Shown: one piece after another, positions 34,047 through 41,314 of the stretch
Position numbering within the stretch: position 1 is the first letter of the stretch
How the letters are laid out: each line of letters starts with the position of its first letter
NCBI RefSeq assembly: GCF_900105245.1
Contig: NZ_FNSZ01000001.1
Location: forward strand, 7,810,001-7,874,000
Direction: 5' to 3'
Source of the DNA: Streptomyces sp. 1222.5
Lineage (GTDB): Bacteria > Actinomycetota > Actinomycetes > Streptomycetales > Streptomycetaceae
Length of the DNA stretch: 64,000 nt
Notes under the pieces: model-generated
The model's database searches: none
Told to the model about the DNA's origin: nothing
What the model saw: only the letters and a program-made list of their open reading frames with translations
Position numbers and translations under genes: made by a program

Positions 34047-34071
34047 GCGGACCCCGCTCAGAGGGGTCCGC
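34047..34071. terminator. Bidirectional hairpin terminator
   Basis: GCGGACCCC (34047-34055) and GGGGTCCGC (34063-34071) form a perfect 9-bp stem with a 7-nt loop, spanning the end of the cNMP-binding gene and the tail of the MFS transcript. Confidence 0.65.
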
Positions 34072-34516
34072 TGCGGCGGCGGGACGTGTACTGGTCCATC
34101 AGCTTGCCGCGGGTGGTCTCCAGGCGGTGGGCGAGGATCTCGGCCACCGTGCGCACCACGGAGAGGCCCAGCAGCGGGTCCTCCACGCACAGCGCCAGCA
34201 CCGAGGGCCCGTCGAACTCGTAGGCCCGTACGTTGCTGAAGGCGACCGCGCCGAAGTCCCACTCGTACGGAGGGAACAGCCAGGACCAGCCGAGCATGTC
34301 GCCGGCGCCGAGCGAGGCGACGGTCACCCGCTGCCGGGAGGTGACCTGCTGGTCCAGGTGGACCGCGCCCGAGCGGATCACCCAGAACCGGTCGGCCGTG
34401 CCGCCCGCCTCGAAGATGCGGCTGTCCTCCGCGAAGGACACCTCCTTGGCCAGCTCCATCAGGCGCTCCCGCTGGGGCTGGGGCAGGGCCGTGAGCAGTT
34501 TGATCGCTTTGGTCAT
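34058..34516 (-). CDS. Single-domain cyclic-nucleotide-binding (CRP-like) protein
   Basis: 152 residues that contain only a cNMP-binding beta-roll (LPQPQRERLMELAKEVSFAEDSRIFEAGG, ADRFWVIRSGAVHLDQQV, LGAGDMLGWSWLFPPYEWDF) and a C-terminal helix. There is no DNA-binding domain. The phosphate-binding cassette is degenerate: there is no R-x-A-S-V/I-x-A, and LGWSWLFPPYEW stands in its place. It therefore probably senses another ligand or acts by protein contact. GAGGAG precedes the ATG. It belongs to a family of short actinobacterial CRP-like proteins, often linked to redox genes. Confidence 0.85.
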   Translation of the reverse strand: MTKAIKLLTALPQPQRERLMELAKEVSFAEDSRIFEAGGTADRFWVIRSGAVHLDQQVTSRQRVTVASLGAGDMLGWSWLFPPYEWDFGAVAFSNVRAYEFDGPSVLALCVEDPLLGLSVVRTVAEILAHRLETTRGKLMDQYTSRRRSGPL

Positions 34517-34638
34517 GGCGCGGGGCTCCTCGCCGGCGGCGGATGGGGTGCGGTGCTCAAGCCCATTTCAGCCGCTACGGCCGCCCCGGGCACCTCGAAG
34601 GACGCCCGCCCCGGCCCGTCCGCCCTGCCGCGGACGGC

Positions 34639-34675
34639 AAAAAGCCCTGGCTGGACGGGGGAGACCAGCCAGGGC
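34639..34675 (-). terminator. Rho-independent terminator with U-tract
   Basis: GCCCTGGCTGG (34644-34654) and CCAGCCAGGGC (34665-34675) form a perfect 11-bp stem with a 10-nt loop. On the minus strand the stem is followed by five T residues (34639-34643), the classical form, which is unusual in this GC-rich DNA. It closes the transcript of the small gene at 34786. Confidence 0.75.
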
Positions 34676-34785
34676 CGTATGCGGTGACGCGCGAGGAGGG
34701 AGGAAGGACGGTTCCGGTCCGCTCCGGCATCACGTATGTATGAACGATAAACCATCTGGCGTACTAACCGGTAATCGGACACGCC

Positions 34786-35028
34786 TCATGTGACCTGCCT
34801 CACTCCGCCAGTAGTCGGCGGGGCCGCGCCAGGGTTCACGATCTCCTCCAGGACCAGCTGCACCGCCTCGTACGCCCGGGCCCGGTCCGCCGCCTCCCGG
34901 GCGCCGTCCGGATCGGTGGCCGTCAGGCTCTGCGCGCGCTCCCGCCAGGCACGTTCCTCATCGGCGGCACGCTCGCGGCCCCGCTGGATACGCCGCAACA
35001 ACTCGTCCGCGTCCACGACATCGGTCAT
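34786..35028 (-). CDS. Small helical hypothetical protein
   Basis: 80 residues from ATG 35028 (in-frame GTG 35034 is an alternative). It is highly charged and probably coiled-coil: LLRRIQRGRERAADEERAWR then DGAREAADRARAYEAVQLVL. No known domain is recognised. It is divergent from the RsbW-like ATPase gene, and a terminator with a U-tract lies 110 bp downstream, which supports its being a real transcription unit. Function unknown. Confidence 0.65.
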   Translation of the reverse strand: MTDVVDADELLRRIQRGRERAADEERAWRERAQSLTATDPDGAREAADRARAYEAVQLVLEEIVNPGAAPPTTGGVRQVT

Positions 35029-35153
35029 GACCACCGCCTACCCGGCCGGGCCCGGGTGATGACAACCACGCCGACCGTGTTTGACCCCGCCCACAGAGGT
35101 CAGCCGACAGAGGAGGGACCACACCATTCCGGGCAGCGTTCGAGGAGGAAGGG

Positions 35154-35585
35154 ATGCGCGACAACCACCGGGCCGGCGCCATCGCCGCACCGAGGGAACC
35201 GCGTCCGCTGCCGTGCCGGCCGGCCGACGCGCGCAGAACGGTACGGTCGGCGGTCACCGAAGGGTGCCGGGCCCGGGCCGTGCAATGCGCTCCGAAGGCC
35301 ATGGAGGACGCCCTGCTGGTCACCTCGGAGCTCGCGACCAACGCCATCCTGCACGGCGGCGGCATCACCGGCTTCGACGTGGACGTCGACTCCCACGGCG
35401 TACGGGTCTCGGTGAGCGACGGCAGCGATGAGGTCCCCGTGGCGCTCGCGACCGCGGACGAGCACGGCCGCTGCCTGCCGCACGGCCGCGGCTGGCCCAT
35501 CATCTGCCGGCTGGCGCGGGACGTCAGGGTCGCCGAGCTGCCCTTCGGCGGCAAGCGCATCACCGCCGTCGTACCGCTCGACTGA
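35154..35585 (+). CDS. RsbW/SpoIIAB-like ATP-binding protein (putative anti-sigma factor)
   Basis: 143 residues from ATG 35154 (GAGGAGGAAGGG upstream). It is a single HATPase_c domain: N box SELATNAILHGGG with the Mg-binding Asn, G1 SVSDGSDEVPV with the adenine-binding Asp, and HGRGWPIICRLARDV in the lid. There is no phosphoacceptor His, so it is a serine kinase or sequestering protein of the anti-sigma type. The SigB-type sigma factor gene starts 232 bp downstream on the same strand and is the obvious candidate partner. In streptomycetes many such paralogues exist, so the pairing is inferred from position only. Confidence 0.88.
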   Translation: MRDNHRAGAIAAPREPRPLPCRPADARRTVRSAVTEGCRARAVQCAPKAMEDALLVTSELATNAILHGGGITGFDVDVDSHGVRVSVSDGSDEVPVALATADEHGRCLPHGRGWPIICRLARDVRVAELPFGGKRITAVVPLD

Positions 35586-35817
35586 AGCGGTCGGCGAAGT
35601 TCCGCTCACCGGCGTTTGCCGCCAGGGCCGGGGGGCAGACGGAATCTCGTGCTTCGGACCGGAGGCGCGCGCCCAGCGGGAGCTGCACGACCGCCTGGGC
35701 CCCCTTCCGGCGGGCCAGGTGGTTGTCACCCGGGGCGAACCCTGACACCACCGTTCGGGCCGAGACCCGGAACCTGTGTTCCGCCCGTGCCCTGAAACCC
35801 GTTCAGGAGCGATCCGC

Positions 35818-36669
35818 ATGCTGACCGACCTGTCGACGAGCCGTTCCGGCACGCCCGCCACGACCACCGCCGCGGCCCCCGCCCGGCGGAGCCACGACGA
35901 CGCCCCCGACACCGCGGAGCTGTTCGCCCGGCTTGCGGAGCTGGAGGACGGCCCCGAGCGGGACGCCGCACGCGACGAACTCGTCAACGCCTGGCTGCCC
36001 ATGGCCCACCGGATCGCCGGCCGCTTCCGCGACCGCGGCGAGTCCGTCGAGGACCTGCGCCAGGTGGCCGCGCTCGGGCTGGTGAAGGCGATCGACCGGT
36101 TCGACCCGTCCCGGGGAGCCTTCGAGAGTTACGCCGTGCCGACCATCACCGGAGAGGTCAAGCGGCACTTCCGCGACCGGATGTGGGCCCTGCGGGTGCC
36201 GCGCCGGGTGCAGGAGCTGCGCAACAAGGTGCGCGTCGCCCGCCGGGAACTGACCCAGCACCCGGGCAGCCCCGAACCCACGACCGCCGCCGTCGCCGCG
36301 CACACCGGGCTCACGGAGGAGGAGGTGACCGCGGGCATGGAGGCGCTGGAGAGCTTCAGCACCCTCTCCCTGGACGCCGAACTCTCCTCGGGCGACGACG
36401 GCTACAGCCTCGCCGACACCCTCGGCGCGTCCGACACCTCCTACGACGTCGTGGTCGACCGCGAGGCCGCCAAGGAGGGGCTGCGCCGCCTGCCCGAACG
36501 CGAACGGGCGATCCTCTACATGCGCTTCTTCGAGGACATGACGCAGAGCCGGATCGCCGACCAGCTGGGCATCTCCCAGATGCACGTCTCCCGGCTCATC
36601 AGCCGCAGCTGCGCCCGCGTCCGCGACGAGGCGATGGGCCGCCGCGCGGGCGGCGACGGACCCGTATGA
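35818..36669 (+). CDS. SigB/SigF-family RNA polymerase sigma factor
   Basis: 283 residues from ATG 35818 (CAGGAG upstream). It has region 2 (LVNAWLPMAHRIAGRF, VEDLRQVAALGLVKAIDRFD, ESYAVPTITGEVKRHFRD), region 3 (TAAVAAHTGLTEEEVTAGME) and region 4 with HTH (LPERERAILYMRFFEDMTQSRIADQLGISQMHVSRL). It is of the stress/sporulation type normally held by an anti-sigma factor. The N-terminus (~1-30) is Thr/Ala-rich and variable. It is convergent with the FUSC gene, 24 bp away. The second sigma factor at 57.6 kb is a close paralogue. Confidence 0.95.
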   Translation: MLTDLSTSRSGTPATTTAAAPARRSHDDAPDTAELFARLAELEDGPERDAARDELVNAWLPMAHRIAGRFRDRGESVEDLRQVAALGLVKAIDRFDPSRGAFESYAVPTITGEVKRHFRDRMWALRVPRRVQELRNKVRVARRELTQHPGSPEPTTAAVAAHTGLTEEEVTAGMEALESFSTLSLDAELSSGDDGYSLADTLGASDTSYDVVVDREAAKEGLRRLPERERAILYMRFFEDMTQSRIADQLGISQMHVSRLISRSCARVRDEAMGRRAGGDGPV

Positions 36670-36693
36670 AGCCCGCCGCCCGCCTCCGCGGTG

Positions 36694-38946
36694 TCACTTT
36701 GCCGGCTGCGCCGCCGTGCTGACACCCAGTGGCCGCCCCAGACCGGACACCGCCTCGTCCAGCCGCTGCAGATGGCGCAGCACCCGGTCGGTCACCCGCC
36801 CGTAGCGCGGAGTGCGCAGGGTTCCCGGCTCCAGCATCGACGCGATGCTGGGGCCGGTCCGCGTCCGGGCCTCGGACCGCGGATCCGCCACGTGGCCGGC
36901 GATCGCCTCGATGTTGTGCACGATCCGCCCGCACGCCTGGCGCAGCCGGGGGTCCGCCGCGATCGTCGGATGCGTCGGCAGCAGCTCGGCCGTGGCCGCG
37001 AGCGAACGCGCGTGGTAGGCGCACGTCTCCAGCAGCGCCACCACGTACCGTGCGGTGGCCCGGCGGGCGCGCATCGGAGTGATCGGATGCGTCAGCGGCT
37101 GGATGGCCGCGCGCAGGTCCGCCAGCGCCTGGTCCAGCTCCCGGGCCTGCTCCACCAGATCGGCGCCGGTGCCGCCGCTCAACTGCTCCACGGCGCCCCG
37201 GGTGACGTCGGCGAGCCGCTCCAGGACCGTCACGAGGAGCTCGTTGGTCCGGCGGTCGGTGTGGATCGGCAGCACCAGTGCCGCCGCGAACACCCCACAG
37301 GCCGCGCCCAGCGCCGTCTCCTCCACCCGTAGCACCAGCACCGCCAGCGTGTACGTGTTCAGCAGGGTGTACAGCAGTCCCAGCATCGCCGTGACGAAGA
37401 ACGACATCAGCGTGTACGACAGCGGTGCGGTGTAGAACATCGCGAAGACGAACAGCAGCACCAGCCCGAACGCCGTCCAGGTGTGGTTCCCCACCAGCCC
37501 GGCCAGCAGGATGCCGGCCACCACGCCGAGCATCGTGCCCAGCAGCCGCCGGTAGCCCTTCACCAGGATCTCCCCGGTGGACGCGGTGTTGATGAACACG
37601 ATCCAGCAGGTCAGTACCGCCCAGTACCAGCGCTGGCTGGACAGCAGTTCACCGCCCGCGATGGCCAGCGCCGAACCGATCGCCACCTGCACGGCGGCCC
37701 GGGTGGTGGGCCGGCCGAGCCCGGTCGGCTCCGGCTCCTTCGGCTCGTCCTCCTCGCTGCTCTCGATCGCGGCGTCCTCGGCCTCCAGTTCCTCCCGGGA
37801 GCGGGCCGTCGCCGGCGTGTCGTCCGACTCGTCCTGCGGCCCCTCCAGCGCGGTCCGCAGGCCGAGCACGGCCCGCGCCGCCTCACCGAGGCCGCGGAAG
37901 ACGTCCTGCACGGCCGGGGCGGCCTTCGGCAGGTTCTCCTCCTCGCGGTAGCCCAGCAGCTGGTTGCGCATGTGCGCCAGCGCCGTCCCCGACGCCTCGC
38001 CCAGCGGCCGCAGCACCAGCAGCCGCAGCGCCTCGAGGTCCCGGCGCAGCACGGTGGTCGCCTCGTCCCGCACGGGCAGCTCGCCGCCCGTCGGCAGGGG
38101 AGCGCCGGGCAGGTGCAGGGTCAGGGTGTCCGTCCGCTCGGCACTGCGCGCGGTGAGCAGCAACAGCCCCAGCCGCTCGGCGGCGATCTCCGCGTCCGCG
38201 ATCCTGCGCTGCAGCAGCCGTGCCGTCGCCTCGTCGGAGGTGCCGTCCTCCAGCCGCCCCTGGATCATCAGCGCCGTCTCGTGCAGCCGGGCCGTGCGGG
38301 TGCGCAGGTCCTCCAGGACCTTCTCCACGTCGCCGGGTCCCGCGTCCAGCAGCTCGACCTGACTGGCGATCAGCTGGCCGAGCCGGGCGCGGAAGGCGCG
38401 CCGCAGCCGGTCCAGGGTGCCCGTCGGGGTCTGCGGCAGCAGGACGAACCGGACGACGGCGCTGCACACGAACGCCACCGTGAGCACGCCGTAGAGCGCG
38501 GGCAGCGACGCCGGGGCGGCACCCACGAACAGGGAGAGGAAGTAGACCTGGAAGCCGATCAGGCCCAGTGCCGTGCCGCGGTCGCCGAAGCGGCGGCTGT
38601 AGACGGCGCAGAAGATGAGGGCCACGAAGAACAGGTCGCCCGCGACGACCCGTTGGCTCAGCAGCGCGCCGAGCGACACCGAGGTGAGCGCCACGGGCAG
38701 GCCGAGCGCGAGCGTGACGGCCTGGCCCGAGCGCTCCTTCTCCCGGATGGCGAAGGTCGAGACCATAGCTGCGATCGCGCCGGCGACCAACTGGGGTGTC
38801 GGCACTCGCAGCAGCCCGAGCACGGCCAGCGTGAGGGCGATGGCGGCGACCGTGCGCAGCCCCGCGGTGAGTCTGAGCAGCCCCGGATCGGACGCGGCGA
38901 GCCGGTCCCATGTACGTGCCCACCCGGACCGAACCGCTTGCCTCAC
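36694..38946 (-). CDS. FUSC-family integral membrane protein
   Basis: 750 residues from GTG 38946. Two hydrophobic bundles of about six segments each (~25-170 and ~400-560) are separated by a long cytosolic helical region (~180-395) containing an acidic, low-complexity stretch (RSREELEAEDAAIESSEEDE). This two-half layout is that of the FUSC (fusaric acid resistance / aromatic acid exporter) family. The role is probably efflux of aromatic carboxylic acids or maintenance of the envelope. The ribosome binding site GGGAGAG lies 12 nt upstream, rather far. Convergent with the sigma factor gene. Confidence 0.88.
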   Translation of the reverse strand: MRQAVRSGWARTWDRLAASDPGLLRLTAGLRTVAAIALTLAVLGLLRVPTPQLVAGAIAAMVSTFAIREKERSGQAVTLALGLPVALTSVSLGALLSQRVVAGDLFFVALIFCAVYSRRFGDRGTALGLIGFQVYFLSLFVGAAPASLPALYGVLTVAFVCSAVVRFVLLPQTPTGTLDRLRRAFRARLGQLIASQVELLDAGPGDVEKVLEDLRTRTARLHETALMIQGRLEDGTSDEATARLLQRRIADAEIAAERLGLLLLTARSAERTDTLTLHLPGAPLPTGGELPVRDEATTVLRRDLEALRLLVLRPLGEASGTALAHMRNQLLGYREEENLPKAAPAVQDVFRGLGEAARAVLGLRTALEGPQDESDDTPATARSREELEAEDAAIESSEEDEPKEPEPTGLGRPTTRAAVQVAIGSALAIAGGELLSSQRWYWAVLTCWIVFINTASTGEILVKGYRRLLGTMLGVVAGILLAGLVGNHTWTAFGLVLLFVFAMFYTAPLSYTLMSFFVTAMLGLLYTLLNTYTLAVLVLRVEETALGAACGVFAAALVLPIHTDRRTNELLVTVLERLADVTRGAVEQLSGGTGADLVEQARELDQALADLRAAIQPLTHPITPMRARRATARYVVALLETCAYHARSLAATAELLPTHPTIAADPRLRQACGRIVHNIEAIAGHVADPRSEARTRTGPSIASMLEPGTLRTPRYGRVTDRVLRHLQRLDEAVSGLGRPLGVSTAAQPAK

Positions 38947-39080
38947 GCTGTCGTGCTCTCTCCCGTGCCGTCGAACGATCTACGACCCAGCATGGCACGA
39001 GTGGCCGGGCCGCCCGTCGTCGGCCGGGGTCGCCGGGCCCGGCGCGCTGCCGTGACCCGCGGGACGCCGGCACCGCGGAA

Positions 39081-39112
39081 GGCCGCCGGCCCGGTGGAAA
39101 GGGTCGGCGGCC
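39081..39112 (-). terminator. Hairpin terminator after NADH dehydrogenase gene
   Basis: GGCCGCCG (39081-39088) and CGGCGGCC (39105-39112) form an 8-bp stem that can be lengthened inward by CCC/GGG. It lies 20 bp beyond the NADH dehydrogenase stop on the minus strand. Confidence 0.6.
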
Positions 39113-39132
39113 TCCCGCCGGTCCGCGTCAGC

Positions 39133-40509
39133 TCACGACTGCTCGAGCGCCTTGCCCTCCACCCGGGCCCGCACCTGCTCCGGCGTCAGGTACGAGTCGG
39201 TGAACTCGAAGTCCTTCAGCCGGGCCGGCTTGCGGGCCTGGAAGCCGGTGCGGACGAAATCGTCGCCCGCCACCGCGTTCAGCAGCCAGTTGGTCATCAC
39301 GCGGGCCTTGGCGACATTGGTGCGCAGCGCCCCCCAGTGGTAGCCGCGGGCCACCAGCTGGGCGGGCAGACCCCGCAGTTCGATGCCGAGCGGCTTGGAC
39401 ACCGCGTCCTTGCCGCCGAGGTCGACGACGAGGCCCAGGTCCTTGTGCACGTAGGGCGCCATCGGCTGGTTGCGCAGGGTCGCGATGACGTTGTCGGCGA
39501 CCTTGCGGCCCTGCCGCATGGCGTGCTGTGCGGTGGGCGGGCAGACCGCGCCCGGCACGCCCTTCGCCTCGTCGGGCACGGCGGCCGCGTCCCCGAGCGC
39601 GAACACCCCGTCGTGGCCCGGCAGGCACATCTCGGCGGTCACCGCCAGCCGGCCCTTGATCGTCTCCGCGCCGAGCGTGGCGATCAGCGGGCTCGCGACC
39701 ACACCCGCCGTCCAGATGAGCGTGTGCGTCGGCACCACCCGGCCGTCGGTGAACGTGACCTCCTCGCCAGTCGCCTTGTCGATCGACACGCCGAGCGAGA
39801 CGTCGATGCCGCGCCGCTTGAGGATCTCCTGAGCGCTGCGGCCGAGCTTGTCGCCCAGCTCCGGCATGAGCTTGGGCGCGATGTCGATCAGATGCCACTT
39901 GATCAGGCCCGGATCCAGCCGCGGGTAGCGCTGTACGGCGGCGTGCGTCAGCCGCTGCAGGCAGGCGGCGGTCTCGGTGCCGGCGTAGCCGCCGCCGACG
40001 ACCACGAACTGCAGACGGGCTGCCCGCTCGGCCGGGTCGTCGCTGGCGTCCGCGAGGTCGAGCTGCGAGATGACGTGGTCACGGACGTACGCGGCCTCGG
40101 CGAGGGTCTTCATCCCGAAGGCGTGCTCGGTCAGCCCGGGGATGTCGAAGGTCCGGGTCACGCTGCCCGGCGCCAGCACGATGTAGTCGTACGGTTCGTC
40201 GACGATCTTGTCGGTGATGGTGCGGATGACGCACACCTTGGCCTTCAGGTCCACACCGATGGCGCCGCCCGGAATGATCCGGGTGCGGTACTTCTTGCTG
40301 CGGCGCAGCGAGAGGGCGATCGACTGCGGCGTCAGCACGCCGGAGGCGACCTGGGGCAGCAGCGGCAGATAGAGCTGGTAGGCGTAGGGCGTCACCAGGG
40401 TGACGGCGGCCTCGTCCGGGGACAGCTTCCGCTCCAGGCGGCGGACGCAATCGACTCCGGCGAAGCCCGCGCCAACCACCAGGATCCTGGGTCGTGTCAC
40501 GGTGTTCAT
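39133..40509 (-). CDS. Type II NADH dehydrogenase-like FAD oxidoreductase
   Basis: 458 residues. FAD loop RPRILVVGAGFAGVDCVRRLE, NADH loop FVVVGGGYAGTETAACLQRL, AGVVASPL and the C-terminal FAD motif GVFALGDAAAV with PPTAQHAMRQG follow the NDH-2 plan. It passes electrons from NADH to menaquinone without proton pumping. The C-terminal ~100 residues (YVHKDLGLVVDLGGKDAVSK ... YHWGALRTNVAKARVM) would provide the amphipathic membrane contact. The start is uncertain: ATG 40509 has AGAAAGGG directly adjacent, whereas in-frame GTG 40500 is ideally spaced from it. Confidence 0.88.
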   Translation of the reverse strand: MNTVTRPRILVVGAGFAGVDCVRRLERKLSPDEAAVTLVTPYAYQLYLPLLPQVASGVLTPQSIALSLRRSKKYRTRIIPGGAIGVDLKAKVCVIRTITDKIVDEPYDYIVLAPGSVTRTFDIPGLTEHAFGMKTLAEAAYVRDHVISQLDLADASDDPAERAARLQFVVVGGGYAGTETAACLQRLTHAAVQRYPRLDPGLIKWHLIDIAPKLMPELGDKLGRSAQEILKRRGIDVSLGVSIDKATGEEVTFTDGRVVPTHTLIWTAGVVASPLIATLGAETIKGRLAVTAEMCLPGHDGVFALGDAAAVPDEAKGVPGAVCPPTAQHAMRQGRKVADNVIATLRNQPMAPYVHKDLGLVVDLGGKDAVSKPLGIELRGLPAQLVARGYHWGALRTNVAKARVMTNWLLNAVAGDDFVRTGFQARKPARLKDFEFTDSYLTPEQVRARVEGKALEQS

Positions 40510-40730
40510 CCCTTTCTGCGGCTCCAGGCGGTCCGACTTGACGCCGTTCGCGTGCCCCGGATCGCTGCGCACCAACACCGATCCCACCGTGATCCCAGCC
40601 GTTCCGCCAGCGGGGGTGCGGCAGGCAGACGAACGCGTGGGCACCAGCATGCCCCCACTCGGCACGGAGTAACCGGTTGTCGGACGGATACACGTCGTAC
40701 ACGCGTCGGATCCGCCGGAGCGCCGCGGTG

Positions 40731-41165
40731 TCACCAGGGCAGGAAGACGTGGATGTCCTTGCCGTGGTCGTGTACGACGACGCTGACCTGGGTGCACAGC
40801 GTGTGCACCAGATGCCAGCCGATGCCGCCGCCGCCCGTGCGCGGGTGGAAGGGGCGCGGCTCAGGCTTGGTCGTGCTCGTGTCGCGCATCGTGACGTGCA
40901 CTCCGTCGAAGGTGCGGCGCATCCGCAGGTCGAACGGCCCGGGCGCGTACTGGATCACGTTGGCGGCCAGCTCGGTGACGACCAGCAGGATGTCGTCCCA
41001 GTACTCGTGCGCGCCCGGCGGGGCGCTGCCGGCCAGGACGCCGAGGAAGTCCTCCGCGGCGGACCGCGCCTCCGTGACGTTGCGCAGCTCACCCGCGAAG
41101 GAGAACGTACGCTCGTACGTCTCCTCCGCAGGAGGTGTGTCGTCCCAACGCGGCTCCGTCGCCAT
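40731..41165 (-). CDS. RsbW-like ATP-binding protein
   Basis: 144 residues from ATG 41165 (GGAG upstream). A single HATPase_c domain: N box TELAANVIQYAPG with Asn intact, G1 MRDTSTTKPEP with the adenine Asp, and G2 TGGGGIGWHLVHTLC. It has no dimerisation or His phosphotransfer domain, so it is an anti-sigma or regulatory kinase of the SpoIIAB type. The first ~40 residues (FERTFSFAGE-type strand) precede the core. It has no adjacent sigma factor gene; the nearest is at 35.8 kb. It could be a partner for the STAS protein at 4.2 kb. Confidence 0.85.
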   Translation of the reverse strand: MATEPRWDDTPPAEETYERTFSFAGELRNVTEARSAAEDFLGVLAGSAPPGAHEYWDDILLVVTELAANVIQYAPGPFDLRMRRTFDGVHVTMRDTSTTKPEPRPFHPRTGGGGIGWHLVHTLCTQVSVVVHDHGKDIHVFLPW

Positions 41166-41314
41166 CTCGCATTCTCCGGTCCCGGCGGCAAGGGATTTTC
41201 GAACCCCTCCGACCAGGAGGTCGTCGTTGCTGATCTCCTCGTGTGTGGCGGGTTCCCACAGCGGCACAGGCTATCCGTTCACCCGTGCCCGGTGTTCGGG
41301 AGGATCGCACCCGA

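Noticed and set aside
34644..34675. Attenuator or riboregulator for the CRP-like gene
   Set aside because: The stem followed by five T on the minus strand is a simple terminator for the small gene at 34786; no alternative pairing was seen.
34513..34782. 89-codon minus-strand frame upstream of the CRP-like gene
   Set aside because: It spans a canonical terminator with a U-tract and the ribosome binding site of the next gene, and shows no conserved pattern.
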